DNA from: Glebionis coronaria
Taxonomy: Eukaryota > Streptophyta > Magnoliopsida > Asterales > Asteraceae
Length of the DNA stretch: 64,000 nucleotides
Assembly: GCA_025667525.1 (NCBI GenBank)
Contig: CM046878.1
Location: 578,378,868 to 578,442,867, forward strand
Direction: 5' to 3'
Shown: piece by piece, positions 34,795-46,333 of the stretch
Numbering within the stretch: position 1 is the stretch's first letter
How the letters are laid out: each line of letters begins with the position of its first letter
Notes under the pieces: generated by a model
Database searches by the model: none
What the model saw: the letters and a program-made list of their open reading frames with translations, nothing else
What the model was told of the DNA's origin: nothing
Position numbers and translations under genes: made by a program

Positions 34795-35372
34795 TGATGA
34801 CGTATAGCCCCTAGTCGGGCTTGATAGTCCGACTCACGGGTACTACCCATATCCAATAGGAATAGATTAATGCTTATGCGATGTGCGCGCAGCCCAGGAG
34901 GCCTGGTAAGCCGCTGTCGCACATGCGGTTAATTACTTAACCAAGGTCCTCGTCGTAGTGTGACATGATCAGACATAATATATCTATCATATAGATATAT
35001 TCGCCTAAGGTAAAGAGATATACACTTACCTTAGTTACGCGATAAGGATCAAGCTATTTTAAGTCATTATCTCTTCCTTAGGCCGCAAGAACAGGGAGCC
35101 CAGCCTAGACTCTCTGGGGTATAAAAAGAACCCCTATGGTTCCACAAAGGTATGATACATACAATACCCTAAACATTATTCACTCAAATCGATTACTTAC
35201 TCTCACACTGGAGTCTAATCGTGGGTCACAAACCCACAGTAAGCCTAACAGTATCTGTTTAGTGCGTAGAGTACTCAAAGCAAGTTTCACTTGGTGCAAG
35301 AGACGGAGTCCACAAGACCCCAAATTAAGCCTAATTCGGGTCAAGCTCGATCCATCTAACTTTGTATCAACA
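34795..35372 (+). repeat. 3' LTR of the Tat-type element
   Basis: 578 bp, preceded by the purine-rich GACTGAGGGGACA (34782-34794) and followed by the GTTCT duplication. Confidence 0.92.
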
Positions 35373-35377
35373 GTTCT

Positions 35378-35603
35378 CATGCTTAGATTTGAACAATGGG
35401 AGTTTAGTTTGTCGCTCATCGCCCAGTTGTTATTCTGCAAACAACCGGGAAACACTTGTAAATCTATTGATTCATTTTTAATAAGATATACGAAGATGAA
35501 AAGTACAAACCTTGTTATTAGATAGTCGATTGGTTGCTTGTGCATACGTGTTCTTAATAGATCATTACAGATCCATTGTGTATACGAGATTATGGGACCA
35601 TCA
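35378..35603 (+). repeat. 5' LTR of the short-interior element, second part
   Basis: Continues from 15094 and aligns with 36612-36842. Ends GGGACCATCA. Confidence 0.88.
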
Positions 35604-36140
35604 AGTGAATGCATCAACGGACAATCACATACAAAAAATAGTCAAAATTTCCAGGAGCAACACTATTCTTAAATAGCTATCGATGGGTATCTGGTGAATG
35701 TATAAAGCAAGCTGGTGTTGGTATTGCGTTGGAACAGGTCACATGTTTTGTTGAAAGAAAGAACGTTGGTTTCGGGTAGAAGAGTTGTGTAAAGCTGATG
35801 TTAACATCAGATGAAGCGAACAAGTGTTTTGGGATTGTAATTGAATTGTGTTCTTAGTAATTTGGAGTGAATATTTTCATGCCGTGTTTGATCACTACTG
35901 TTTGAAAAAATTCTCTGAAACACCAACATAACCTAAGTAGTTGAAAATGTTCACTAGGGACTTCATATATAGATGAAGCTCTGGTCTAAGTCTGAGTACA
36001 TCTTATACAACTTCAATAACTGATCATAAGGTTGTTACCTTTTATATTTATTTGTTGTAACTTAGTATGTAAGAAAAAGTCGTTATGCTCATTTACTACT
36101 AATAGAATAAGGCTATATTTTTATACAAATAAGGGGATAT
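35604..36140 (+). other. Interior of the short LTR element
   Basis: 537 bp with no ORF or retroviral domain, ending in AATAAGGGGATAT as polypurine tract. No initiator-Met primer site follows the left LTR. Confidence 0.65.
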
Positions 36141-36842
36141 TGTTGGGCCAATTTAGAGCCTTAATTGTCCTTGTACATATTTGAATGAAATATATCCTAA
36201 GTAGTTAATAGGTCGGGTGAACTTAAGTAACTTCACGGAGTCATCCTCAAGATGTTCTTAGAAGTCAAGAGACTCCTTCACCCCTAAGGAGGATCTCAGC
36301 CCGTGATGAAAAGAACCATGATCAAGATGATGGAGTTAGTGAGTGATGACAATAACTCACTAACTCCCTGAAGACCATCTCTGAATCAGAAGACCTAAAG
36401 TATTAATACTGAAGTAATTAGTGGGAACTTCCTTAGGGTGCAAAAGGAAGAATTGAAAGTGAAAGGTGGTTACTTGAATTTGTTGAAGCTTCTAAAAGAA
36501 GCTTCACATCCCACTATATATTTGTGCTCTCATTGTTTAGAGAGGTCAAGGATTCCTGGCCATAGAAACACACAATGTAATATCTTAGTGGATATGGTTC
36601 TCCTCCCATTGGTTCTCATGCTTAGCTTTGAACAATAGGAGTTTAGTTTGTCATTCATCGCCCGATTGTTATTCCTCAAACAACCAAGAAACACTTTTAA
36701 ATCTATTGATTCATTTTTAATAAGATATAAAAAGACAAAAAGTACAAACGTTATTATTAGTTAGTCGATTGGTTGCTTGTGCATACGTGTTCTTAATAAA
36801 TCATTATAGATCCGTTGTGTGCACGAGATTATGAGACCATCA
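36141..36842 (+). repeat. 3' LTR of the short-interior element
   Basis: 702 bp and uninterrupted (TGTTGGGCC...GAGACCATCA). It is the template that shows how the left LTR was split. Confidence 0.9.
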
Positions 36843-37710
36843 ACTTCCCTTGGTGAATAAGTAACAACTTAAGAGGATGGTGCTTGGTGAGTGAAACTTT
36901 GTTGATACGAATACTGTGGCAGATTCTGTGGCTAATACCGTTGATACTGTTTCTGTTGTTGTTGATTTGGGTAGGCCTGATTGTTATACTGACTCGTTTG
37001 GTAAGAAGTAATAAGGACCAATGGATCATGAGAATGTTGTTGCATTGTATAAATTTCATTAGCATGTCATTCCTGTTGATTCAAGTAAGCATGAAGTTGA
37101 TCCACATTTATCGTATGTAAGTCTTTCACCAATTTGACATCTGTAACAAATTTGCTCCATTCATGAGGAAGATATTCAAAAACTTGATGTGAATCTCAAA
37201 TTGGTCAATCTTCATCTTGAAGATGTCCATTTCATTAGTGAATAATGATATATCATGTACAAATCATGAAGTGATTCCCCTTAAACATATGCAAACCTAC
37301 CAAATGCATCATACAACATACACTCTCGTTCCTGCTTTGACAACAAGGTGCCTTACAATAATGTGCCAATTCTTTCCCATAATTCCTTAGCAACACGATG
37401 ATAACTGACGAGTGAATACATTTATGGAAGAAGACCGTGGAGGATAATGTATTTAGCTTTGACAACACAATCTACTTGAATTACATCAGCGACAGTCAAC
37501 TCAGTATACTTCCTTGGTCGAGTCACACCATTTTCTTCGATAGTAAGCCACACTAATGAACCATTTCGACCGAATCAAGTATCATTCGTCCGTGGGTTGT
37601 TGGTTCATCATGTATACCTCCATTATGCTCTTCCGTGATTTATAAAGTTCTTTGTCTAACGTGCGTGGAAGATTGTCAGCACCCGAAATTATTGCCTTAT
37701 CGGAAAGAGT
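36843..37710 (-). pseudogene. Old copia gag, N-terminal half
   Basis: The minus strand begins near 37700 with TTLSDKAIISGADN, then VYMMNQQ, then EWSKFVTDVKLVKDLHTINV and DQLHAYLNQQ, and a Gln/Tyr/Asn-rich tail, the order of the same gag family seen intact at 63210. Stops and frame changes are frequent, and no ATG is kept at the start. It continues at 14619 after tower A. Confidence 0.8.
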
Positions 37711-37914
37711 AGTGATTATGAAATTGATGTGATTAAGGATTGCATAAGATCAAGCGGTGACCGAAAGTACTTGTGTTTGTTAATTCTTGTAATACGAGAT
37801 TTTACAACTCATGGTAAAACCGAAAAACTATGCTATCGTGGGATTTTAGAAACCAAAGAGATAAACCGTAAAAAATTTCAAGTGGGAGTTTTATTTTTTT
37901 ATCATTGTGTAATT

Positions 37915-38790
37915 TCAGCTTCCTAAGGCCAATTTGAAGTTTTAGTTCTACAAGGTCAATATGCAATTTTCTTCCTTAGATTGGAACTTCGCTTCCTAAG
38001 TCAAGTTGCAATTTCACTTTTTAAAGAAAAATTGTAACTTTTCCTTGTGAGGAGAATTGCTATTTCGCCTTGTGAAGACAAACTGCTATTTTGCCTTGTG
38101 AAGAATCAATGATATTTTGCCTCCTAAAGTCAAATTGCTATTTCTCCTTCTAAAGAACAATTGCTATTTCGCCTTCTGAAGAATAATTACTATTTCGCAT
38201 CGTGAAGTAAAATTGTTATTCACATCGTAAATTAATATTGCTATTTCGCCTCCCGAAGTAAAATTTCTGTTTCGCCTCCTGAAGTAAAATCGATATTTCT
38301 CCTTCTGAAGAATAATTGCTATTTCGCCTCCTGAAGTAAATTTCTTTTTCGCCTTCCGAAGAAAATTGCTATTTTGCCCTTTGAAGAATAATTTCTATTT
38401 CGCCTCCTAAAGTAAAAGTGCAATTTCACCTAAGTGAAATTGCTATTTCGCCTTCTGAAGAGTAATATCACTTTCGCCTCTGGAAGTAAAATTGCTATTT
38501 CACCTCCTGAAGTAAAATTTTTGTTTCACCTTCTAAGAAGATTGGCTATTTACCTTCTTAAGTAAATTTCTTTTTCGCCTTCTGAAGAAAAAAATGCTTT
38601 TTTGCCTTTTGAAGAATAACTGCTATTTCGCCTCCTGAAGTAAAATTGCTATTTAGCCTAAGTAAAATTGCTATTTCTCCTTCTAAAGATTAATTGCACT
38701 TTTGCCTCCAGAAGTAAAATTTCTATTTCGCCTCTGAAGTAAAAAATTTGTTTCACCTTCTAAGAAGATTGGCTATTTCGTCTCTTGCAA
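37915..38790. repeat. Degenerate 26-bp tandem repeat in the leader of the old copia element
   Basis: About 30 diverged copies of a 26-bp unit. Plus strand: ATTGCTATTTCGCC then TYCTGAAGWAWA; minus strand carries GGCGAAATAGCAAT. Some units are shortened. It lies between the old gag start (about 37700) and the old 5' LTR, that is, in the transcribed leader. Nothing suggests protein coding. Confidence 0.85.
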
Positions 38791-39087
38791 TTCCATAACA
38801 CAATTTTCCAAAACACAACAAAACTCACTTTTTTAAGTTTTAACCTAAAACCACTTGTAATTTTGGATTATCTAAGATATATCGTACCTTAAAAATGCAA
38901 ACTTTATGATTTTTAAGCCAAAAATTTCGAAATAATGATTTGTACTTTATTAAGACTTTCGAACTAAAAATCACAAGAAATATAGTGTTTTCTTGATTTG
39001 AAGCAACTACACCTATATCCTAAAGATACTAGATCAATTCCACCTATGTAGATGATCTAGTGTAGCTTTATACTTTGAAATCAATAC
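38791..39087. other. Rest of the old copia leader
   Basis: AT-rich and unassigned, up to the insertion point of the SIRE-like element. Confidence 0.5.
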
Positions 39088-40306
39088 TTTTAATGCAATG
39101 ATGCCTAAAAACGTTACTTGTATTTTTTGGTCACGCTTTGTTTTGATTACGACAATATGTAAAAACAAGCATTTGCGAAAACAATGAAAAATGAATTATT
39201 GAGTTCAAGTATTTTTCATTTCAACCATTATTACTTAAGGTATGTACAAACAAGTACTCATCCTAATTAAGTGATCAAGGATTTAATATTTTCTTAAAAC
39301 TCACTTTTTATTAAGTGTGACAAGTTTTTATTAAACTTTCTTTTTAAGAAAATGTTTTATTAAATTAATTATTTTAAAATTTGAAAATGGCATGTTCTAT
39401 ATAGGTTTGGAATATCCTTAAAGAATATTTTAATCTCCAGATTCGAACCATACCACTAAAAGACAAAAAGGAGAGGAGTCTAATCTGGCGGTTCCTTAGT
39501 GGCTATGGCGGTTCCTTGTCGATAAGGAACCGCGGGCTACAATAAGGGACCGCGGGCAGATATAACCGTTGGAAGTTTGTCTTATAAATAGTGGACCTTT
39601 CTCAGAATTTCTCTTCACCTCTTTTGCACATACATTTCCAGATTCGTTTATACTTCTTAAATCACTCAAACCCTTGGTCATTTGGTTGATTACTACTTGT
39701 TTAGAAGTAAATCTTTCTCCTCCCATCTCTTCCTCTCTATGTGCAAAGAGAAGAACACTTTTATCCTTGAAGTGTTGTGTCTACCTTAAATATCCATTGA
39801 AGATCCAAACTTATTTATTCATTGTTGTGAATATCCAAGTAGTTGTGTCTATTTGGAAGTTGTATATGTATTAAGGTTAATACTTGGTCCTTAAAGTATA
39901 TTGGTGTAGATTGGTCCTAGCTAAGATTAGGGCTAGACTTTTAGCTTAGAGTCAGAAATTGGATAAGCAACGTTGTGTACGGTTTCTCCACCTTAAGGAG
40001 CTTGTTGATTAGTTAACTCTCGAGTAAGGAGTACTCGAGGAGTGGAGTAGGAATGAGGAGTGAGCTTCGTTGCCGAACCACTCTAAATCCTTGGTGTTTG
40101 GTTTGATCTTTCCTTCCCTTATCTCTTTACATTCATTATTCTTTATACTTGTGATTATTAGTTTAGTTTCACTATACCTTGTTTAGATTGTGTATAAGAA
40201 GGTTTCACATAATACTCAAGCCTAAGTTTTTGAAAGGGATTTTTAAAAACCATCTTTTTGACAAGTAAATTTAAGAAACTATTCGATCCCCCTTCTAGTT
40301 TCTACA
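39088..40306 (+). repeat. 5' LTR of the SIRE-like element
   Basis: 1219 bp, ending TTTCTACA. It carries about 40 bp near 39120-39170 that are absent from the right LTR. GGAACCGC/GCGGTTCC words lie at 39488, 39508 and 39526. Its terminal TG has become TT. Confidence 0.88.
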
Positions 40307-40308
40307 AT

Positions 40309-40320
40309 TGGTATCAGAGC
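40309..40320 (+). other. Primer-binding site of the SIRE-like element
   Basis: TGGTATCAGAGC, an exact match to the initiator-Met tRNA site, three bases after the LTR. Confidence 0.93.
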
Positions 40321-40374
40321 GTGATTACTCAAGCCTTTTTAAAATATATTATATTTTAAAACTTGAATCGATCT

Positions 40375-41430
40375 ATGGATTCCAACAAGCATCTTGAAAG
40401 GCAATCTATGCAAAGACCACCTTTTATTGAAACCGACAGTTTTATTTATTGGAAAAATAGATTTGAGACTTATGTGAAATCAAAATATTTAGATCTTTGT
40501 AATGTTATTACCCATAGTGATTTTTTGCCTTATCAATATAATAAAGTTTCTAAAAGCAAAGAGATAGTCACTTTTGACAAAGCTAATGATGATACTAAAA
40601 GGAAACTTGCTAAAAATAATGAGGCTAAAATGGTGATTTATAATGCTTTATCAAAGAAAGAGTACGAAAGGATTTTTATGTGTGAAACCGCTAAAGATAT
40701 TTGGAACACTCTTTTAGTAACCCACCAAGGTAATGCCAAGTGAAAGAAAGCAAAATCGATCTTCTTGTTCAATAGTATGAACAATTTGTCATCGTAGAAG
40801 ATGAAACTATTGATAGTGCATATGCTAGTTTTACCACTATTATTACTAGTCTAAAAGCACTTGATGAAGTTTTTTGTATCAAGAACAATGTTAGGAAGTT
40901 TCTTAGGGCGTTGCATCGAAAATAGAGAGCTAAAATCACGGCGATTGAAGAATCAAAGGATCTTGCCAAATTACCACTCGATGAACTCATTGGCAACTTG
41001 AAAGTTCATAAGATGATAATTTTGAAGAACTCAGAAATGGTGAAAACCAAGAGTGAAAGAAAGTCTCTTGCACTTAAGGCCAAGAAGGCACAAAGTGACC
41101 ATGAAAGCTCCTTGGATAGTGATGATGAGGAATATGCCATGGCAGTTAGAGACTATAAGAAGTTACTCAAGAGACGAGGTCAACACGTGAGGCAACCAAA
41201 CAACGGCAAGAAACCCTTCTCCAATAACCGATTTGCCAAAGTTGATAAAGGTGATAGGAAATGCTTTATATGTGGTGATCCGAATCATTTCGTCGGTGAT
41301 TTTCCTAAGCCTTCACGCGATAAGAACCACACGGCGTTTGTTGGAGGTTCATGGAGCGATAGCGGTGAAGAGGTTGATGACAACCCCAAGATGAGAAATG
41401 TCTTATGGATCACACTTCTAAAGAGGTACA
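40375..41430 (+). pseudogene. SIRE-like gag, N-terminal part, interrupted
   Basis: From an ATG at 40375 (MDSNKHLERQSMQRPPF) through YWKNRFETYVKSKYLDLC and KDIWNTLLVTHQG, to a stop at 40741. It then moves to other frames (ALDEVFCIKNNVRKFLRALH, then DELIGNLKVHKMII) and a long piece at 40998-41456 with SLALKAKKAQSDHESS and EEYAMAVRDYKKLLKRRG. The zinc knuckle reads CFICGDPNHFVGDF, with the last Cys lost. It ends in FVGGSWSDSGEE, where the Athila-like element enters at 41431. It is typical of the SIRE/Maximus gag, which is long and has coiled-coil parts. Confidence 0.85.
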
Positions 41431-42772
41431 TGATTGGTGTATTTTTCATACACTAATAGCATGTTAATTTAGAATAATTATATATTTATTTTTCATTATA
41501 CATATACTTTTAATGTGTTATGTGATTATGTAGGTTGCGAGCGAAATGGAATAAAATGACCGCTTAATTAAAATTTTTTTAGAAAAGACATTGTGAGCGC
41601 CGATAAATGAAGAAAAAATATTGAATAAATAGATTTGAGCGCGTTGCAATATTTTCGGTCATCTTTTATTTGTCCGGGCTTCGTTTGAGCAATTGTTGGC
41701 GTTGGGTTATTTTTTATTGGGCTAAAGTTATTCTATCCCAATAGAATAAAAAATAATAAAAAATAAACATAGGGCCCAATAGTAAATATAAACCGACACA
41801 TGTGTTAGATTATAAAAAAAAAAGACAAAAAAAAGTGAGCACAATAGGGGGTGAATAGTCGACGCAGCATATAACAATTCACAAAGAGAAAAAAAAGGGA
41901 CAAAGCAAGAGGACAATTCGTTTGCCATTATTCAAAAGAGAAGAAAACATTAATTTGTCCTGGATTCAATAATTGATGGAAGTCAGCCACAATTCATATT
42001 AGCAAGGAGGGCATTATCAACCGCATAAAAAAAGATTCTTCCCTTATTCATAAAGATGGTGGCAAGTGTACAGCGGGTCGGGTACACCGCGATGTCCGGC
42101 TAATTTTGTTGTAATTTCTTCCGGTAACTTTATTTATGGTTTGATCATTACTTTTGGATTATCATATTTTTATTACATTGATTTATGATTTATTTATAAA
42201 TTATTTTTATTGAGTTAATATTATGTTTAATTATTTGTGCAAGACAATTTGTTATTAGTTAACGATTAATACTTATTCTATTTAGTTAAAGAAAAAGATG
42301 GTCGAATAATCAACATAAATTGTACCTAAATAAATTATTAAAACATAATTATTGGTTGGATTAATATTTATTATCGCGAGTCACTGATAAACATAATAAA
42401 TGCCGACATTAAATCATTCATATTGAGTCAAAATAATCTTTGTAAACGAACTAAAAAGTTTCGATAATCCATAAGTGTGATCAACCATAAATATTAGGAG
42501 ATAGAAGGAATTACATTTTTCTTTTAATTGTTTACATCTTTATTATATTTTCTAGCTTTATTATTAGTTTAATAATTATTTTAATTTTTAATCAACATTT
42601 TTATTATCAAGAGTATTTTAGTCGTTAGATTTCAAAACCAAAACTTTTATTAATCAGTGATCACCCCGAAACTTAAACTAAAACCACATATTCCTCGTGG
42701 ATCGATACCCACTTAACCTATCTAGTATAAGGTAATTAGGTTATTTTTTGACCGGCACTTCGACGTCGATCA
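41431..42772 (+). repeat. 5' LTR of the Athila-like element
   Basis: 1342 bp, aligned by eye with 50424-51765; equal length but scattered substitutions and small indels. Confidence 0.92.
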
Positions 42773-42776
42773 AAAA

Positions 42777-42795
42777 TTTGGCGCCGCTGCCTGGG
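42777..42795 (+). other. Primer-binding site of the Athila-like element
   Basis: TTTGGCGCCGCTGCCTGGG, close to the Asp-tRNA site of Athila elements, four bases inside the LTR. Confidence 0.8.
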
Positions 42796-42933
42796 AATGT
42801 GTGTGCTTTTAGTTTAAGTTTGTAAATATTTATAAAGAAAAAAAAAATACTAAAAAGATTTCCATTTCATTTTATTAGTCTTGTTTTTTCTTTGGTGCAT
42901 TTGGTTGTTTTGTTATGCAGAATTACAAGTACC

Positions 42934-43272
42934 ATGGACTTTAAGATTGAGACGTGTCCAAAGTGCAACAATATTTCTCATTCTCTCGAGTATTGCTACA
43001 TTGAGAAAGAAAAGAAGAATGAGGAGAGACACCAAAAGGCATTATGGAATGAGTGGGTATATGGAGATTACTACTATCAACCTCAAAATAATTATGGGTA
43101 TAACAGGTATAATGGTAATCAAAAATTTGAGAAGAAAAACGATATGTGGAACGATGGATATGGCGATAATTACACTCATCAATATTCTCCTCAAGGTCAA
43201 TGCTATGATGTTAGTAATCAATCCGATGTTCACCAAAAGATTACTAATCTTGGGATCAACTTGAGACTTTAG
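42934..43272 (+). CDS. Small Cys-containing protein of the Athila-like element, unknown
   Basis: 112 codons from the ATG at 42934 to a TAG. It has CPKC near the start and a second Cys after SLEYC, so a small zinc-binding fold (C-X2-C...H-X4-C: CPKCNNISHSLEYC) is possible. It is Tyr/Asn/Gly-rich later (YGDYYYQPQNNYGYNRY). Directly upstream, TTTGTTATGCAG (42918-42929) looks like a splice acceptor. I do not know its function. It could be the start of a degenerate gag, as it lies where gag would begin. Confidence 0.5.
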   Translation: MDFKIETCPKCNNISHSLEYCYIEKEKKNEERHQKALWNEWVYGDYYYQPQNNYGYNRYNGNQKFEKKNDMWNDGYGDNYTHQYSPQGQCYDVSNQSDVHQKITNLGINLRL

Positions 43273-43439
43273 AGGAAATGACTAAGGATGGTTTAGTGGA
43301 TCAAAAGGAACGATGTGATTATGGGATGAAGCTTCGCAAGGAGCTCGATCGTTTATTACCCAAGACTACTTCTTCATAAGAGATTAATTTTTTCAATCCA
43401 CCACCGACACAACAATATCAAAATCAGGGCCACGGACAA

Positions 43440-43918
43440 GGTGATAATCATCTCTTTGATCTTGAACAAAAGTTCGATAAGCTTATAGAGTTTATGTCTA
43501 TCAACAATGAAGAGATCAATGAAAAATTCGAGATCACCAATAAAAAGAGCAAGACCACTACCAAATATATTGCAGCTCTGGAATCACAAGTTAGTCAATT
43601 AATGGATCCGTTAGATTGGGAAGAAGCAAATGATCCTCAAAGCACCACCATGATAAACTTTGATGATGAAGATGAATATGAAGACGATGATGATGACTTC
43701 ACATTCAACTCAACACATAACATGGAATGGTCGAAATTAATTTTCATAACGGTAAAGAAAATGAAGATGACATTCATAGTCACAAGATTTTAGTTGAAGA
43801 AGAGACATATCTCGATGAAGAAGACGCTCAAGTCATCCAAAATGATGAAGAGTTATCATTAGTACCACGAGTGTTCACCAACCAAGTTGAGGGGATGACC
43901 TGGTTGGTGAAGATGTGA
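43440..43918 (+). pseudogene. Athila-like gag C-terminal remnant
   Basis: The frame at 43494-43793 (DLEQKFDKLIEFM upstream, then KYIAALESQVSQLM) resembles the coiled coil near the end of Athila gag. It is followed by an acidic run (DDEDEYEDDDDD). A frameshift moves the continuation to 43727-43918 (HSHKILVEEETYLDEEDAQV). No protease follows. Confidence 0.6.
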
Positions 43919-44194
43919 AGGAAGAGAAATATGGTACTAGTGGATGTTGGATGTTATGTTATTGGGCGATGGAAGGAGAACTTGTTCATTAAGCTGACAA
44001 GTATTATTATCAAGCAAGTTCGAAGAAAAGCACGATTGGGAGTTTGATATTTAAGCCAATATATGTGTGATGAAAAACATGCATGTGACGAGCTGAGTTT
44101 GGGTATTAGCAAGACTGTATGTTCAAACCAGGTTTGAGTTGCATCGAGTAGGAGAAAGCGTAAGCGAAGTTTTCGGGTTTGGAACTGTAAACGT

Positions 44195-44777
44195 TGTTGA
44201 TCCCAAACTTAGATCGATTTAGCTTTATGTATACGAGATTAGATCAAGTAATAAACTTAGAGAAACTTTGTGTATTCGACAATCTATGTATTATGCGGAA
44301 ACTAATACTCAGAACGAAGAACAAACAGAATATATGAATACCAAACTTTCACTTTGATTAATAATAACAATGAAAGATCACAATGAAAGTGTTATGAGAT
44401 ATGTGGAAGAGGTGTATGTGAGATGTATCTTATGTCTAACCCTAAAGCCTCCTTTTATAGGTTTAAGAGCCTTGTACAAAAAGCTAAGATCAACTATTTT
44501 AGGAAGAGACATAAGATAAACATACTCAAATAACTTATTGACTAATTCTTTTAAACATTTAAGAATATATTATGAATTCTTATTTTCATATTTTGTCCAC
44601 CAGCTTGAAGAATTCATCATTGGTAGATTTAGTCCTTGCCTTTGTGTTACGATTCTTCCTGTCAACGCCTTGATAATTCTTATCAGCGTCTCACCTGTCA
44701 GCGCCTCGTTTACTCTTGTCAGCGTCCAATTTCCTCTTGTCAGCGTTCCAGTGACTTAGCTAATTTTATTCCCAACA
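44195..44777 (-). repeat. 3' LTR of the nested copia
   Basis: 583 bp. The word TGTCAGCG or a one-base variant occurs at 44660, 44681, 44696, 44717 and 44738, mostly 21 bp apart. Confidence 0.93.
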
Positions 44778-46250
44778 ATCCTCCCCTAAACTTGATATCT
44801 ACTCTAGTAATCATGTTTCTGAATAAAATAAAAAATACAGAGAGGATTCTTACAAACATACTTATCCCTGAATTTGAGTAATAATAAATCTCGAAAAGTC
44901 AATCACTCAAATCCCTTGTATAGTTAGCCTCACTCAAATCCCTTGTATAGTCAGCCTTCACTTGCTCTTAATCATCTTCAGTACCTGTAGTGTCTTTTGA
45001 GCTTTCTTTATTACTTTTGTCACTCAAATTCGATTGCTCCTCCCCTTTTTAAGACTCCTCTCTAAGATCAATATATAAGGACGGAACCAAGAACATCCTC
45101 CTTGCATCAGCTTCTAAAACAACAAGTCTATCAGTTCAAAACAGTGATCCTTGACATTTTGTACCATTTATGTATTATGCTTTTACAAGCTAATACAGAT
45201 TTTCCTCAATTCCATTAATGTCAAAGGTTTCATACTGTCCTCATCCACATTCGGGAAATGAATCCTCAATGTTGATTCATAGGACATGGGGATGGACTTA
45301 CTGATGATAAGACTGACTTGACATGCATTAAAGCTAGTGCCAATAGTTTCAGCCATCTCCATAACACTATACACCCTTGTGAAAGTGATCTCTGCTGCTA
45401 CTAGATGTCAATCACTAGGAAAAACATCTCAATGATCATTAGGCTTCCAGATATCCGAAAATTTAAAAAAAATGAAAGGGTGATGAAACATTTTGGGACT
45501 ATAAAGAAGTTTATCAATGACACCAGCTAAGATGTCATAGCATAAAATGGACTTGCGAATGGAAAACTTTAGTTAGAACATAAACAAAGGTAATAATCCT
45601 AAGGAAATTAACTAGTCTCTAATAAGCAAGAGTGACAAACACTGTTCATGCATACACTCATGCAAAAAGCATGATAGACACACATGAACTCTAGAGTCCT
45701 TTGTTCGCAAATGCCCCAAAGAGAAAGTTAACTCATATAAAACCTTTGAAACACCCCAAGTAATCCCAAAATATATATACCCCAAGTCACCCATACGACC
45801 ACACCCAATTCTAGGTCAAAAGTCTTGACAGCATGCATGAAAAATAAATTACGTGCATGCTACAGTGCCTCAAGATATAGGAATTCCAACAATTCTTAAA
45901 AAGAAAAGCCTTCACGATTCCTAACACTTACTCACCAGTGGACACAATCTAGAATTGTGCAAGAGTACTCTAAGAGTACCCAACAACCTAAAGGTTTACC
46001 TCCCCTTAACAGAAGCATACATATCATTATATGTGAAGAAGCAAAATTTTATTTCAAGACAGGAATGTAAACATTCCAACCATCATAAATAAATTTTGCA
46101 ACTTTGTATCCATCCAAATGTAGCTCCATTTTCGTGCATAGTTAGACAAAAACCACAAAAACACATACCAACAGAGGCTACCCTATCCCATGATAATGGG
46201 TAAAGATAACATGTCAGTGGATAAAAATAATATTAGTGGAAAGACCAACA
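44778..46250 (-). other. Decayed 3' interior of the nested copia
   Basis: No pol domain is recognised. Short minus-strand open stretches (45183-45374, 45612-45794) have no known motif. The polypurine tract is at the left end. Confidence 0.5.
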
Positions 46251-46333
46251 ATGCATGTTCCTTGAGCATCCACTATCCCAATATCTTTGATCATTAACCT
46301 GCTTTTGGATAGGCTGCTCAAAAAGAAAACAAA
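46251..46333 (-). pseudogene. Protease remnant of the nested copia
   Basis: Past the gag stop, the minus strand reads WDSGCSRNM, the copia protease active site (DSG). The rest of the domain is broken by stops. Confidence 0.6.

Larger units (their letters stand above)
15095..35372 (+). mobile_element. Ty3/gypsy Tat-type element, internally deleted, hosting a chromovirus
   Basis: LTRs of 579 and 578 bp (TGATGACG...TATCAACA) are flanked by a perfect GTTCT duplication (15090-15094 and 35373-35377). Plus strand in order: a primer-binding site, gag-protease with several stops, RNase H, and the zinc-binding part of integrase. Reverse transcriptase and the integrase core are missing. Between pol and the 3' LTR a long gene runs antisense, a layout known for the Tat lineage. 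The chromovirus at 20310-31958 interrupts that antisense gene. Without it the element is about 8.6 kb. Confidence 0.9.
14620..36842 (+). mobile_element. Short-interior LTR element, split by the Tat-type element
   Basis: Two 701-702-bp LTRs (TGTTGGGCC...GACCATCA). The left one is broken at 15094/35378 by the Tat element. Between them lie only 537 bp (35604-36140) without coding capacity. A purine tract AAGGGGATAT just before 36141 sets plus orientation. The element sits within the minus-strand copia gag. No matching target duplication is visible (ACATA on the left, ACTTC on the right). It could be a non-autonomous element or the product of an internal deletion. Confidence 0.8.

Noticed and set aside
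15095..35372. Integrated pararetrovirus
   Set aside because: Both LTRs, primer sites and target duplications are present, and the domain order is that of Ty3/gypsy elements; no movement or caulimovirid-type protein is seen.
37915..38790. CRISPR-like array
   Set aside because: Repeats are degenerate, directly tandem with no unique spacers, and the DNA is plant nuclear.
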